NCBI GenBank assembly: GCA_045590955.1
Contig: JAZNSB010000014.1
Coordinates: 1-14,676 of the forward strand
Length of the DNA: 14,676 nucleotides
Origin: JAZNSB01 sp045590955
GTDB lineage: Bacteria > Pseudomonadota > Alphaproteobacteria > RF32 > CAG-239
Direction: 5' to 3'
Positions 14,568-14,676 of this stretch are shown here, piece by piece. Made by a program: the position numbers and the translations under genes. Each line of letters begins with the position of its first letter. Position 1 is the stretch's first letter. Below the pieces are notes generated by a model. The model had not been told where the DNA came from and ran no database searches. It saw only the letters and a program-made list of their open reading frames with translations.

Positions 14568-14676
14568 AGTTTATGTTATTTTAGAAAATATTATAATTTC
14601 TTAAAAAGATTACGCTATTGGAAAGTTTTTTAGATTTTTCTTAAAAAGTTATTGAAAAATATATTTTTTTGGTTAT

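Noticed and set aside
1..14676. CRISPR array, insertion sequence, toxin-antitoxin or defence genes
   Set aside because: No regularly spaced repeats with unique spacers, no transposase or integrase gene, and every substantial coding frame is accounted for by housekeeping families or the ankyrin fragment.

Overview
The window reads as a chromosomal segment of an AT-rich alphaproteobacterium. Evidence for this is the gene order lpxC-bamD-recN (normally the distal end of the alphaproteobacterial division/cell-wall cluster), a parvulin-type PPIase gene divergent from secA, the alphaproteobacterial style of MraZ, FtsL and FtsI, and a psd-pssA pair. LpxC and BamD show a Gram-negative outer membrane. 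The partial gene at the left edge resembles an anaerobic ribonucleotide reductase activase and suggests an anaerobic or facultative life. A host-associated or gut lineage is plausible but is inference only.

Layout. 1-933 (+): 3' end of an NrdG-like radical-SAM activase, then a flavin-reductase-family protein. 951-984: hairpin between convergent genes. 1003-1815 (-): secreted PpiC-type prolyl isomerase, divergent from secA (1970-4693, +). 4695-4721: bidirectional terminator. 4737-7984 (-): tightly packed lpxC, bamD, recN, preceded on the same strand by the RNase P RNA gene (about 8010-8376). 8380-8645: regulatory region holding the rnpB promoter, a perfect DnaA box, and four CCAT boxes spaced exactly 10 bp apart that look like the MraZ operator. 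8646-12190 (+): mraZ, rsmH, ftsL, ftsI, ended by a strong terminator. 12226-13706 (-): psd and pssA, making phosphatidylserine and then phosphatidylethanolamine. 13814-13900 (+): tRNA-Leu(UAA) with its terminator. 13882-14110: a 76-bp perfect direct repeat of the tRNA 3' end plus terminator, the copies separated by 77 bp of hairpin-rich sequence. 14096-14509 (+): ankyrin-repeat reading frame that seems cut off at the repeat boundary. 14510-14676: AT-rich, with one terminator-like hairpin.

Most genes serve envelope growth: protein export and folding (SecA, PPIase), outer-membrane assembly (LpxC, BamD), phospholipid synthesis (PssA, Psd) and septation (MraZ, RsmH, FtsL, FtsI). Two observations stand out. 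The two outer ends of the usual alphaproteobacterial dcw cluster lie back to back around rnpB, with the middle (murE to ftsZ) absent from this interval. The tRNA-Leu tail duplication next to a truncated accessory gene looks like a relic integration site. I found no clear evidence of a wholly new multi-gene system.
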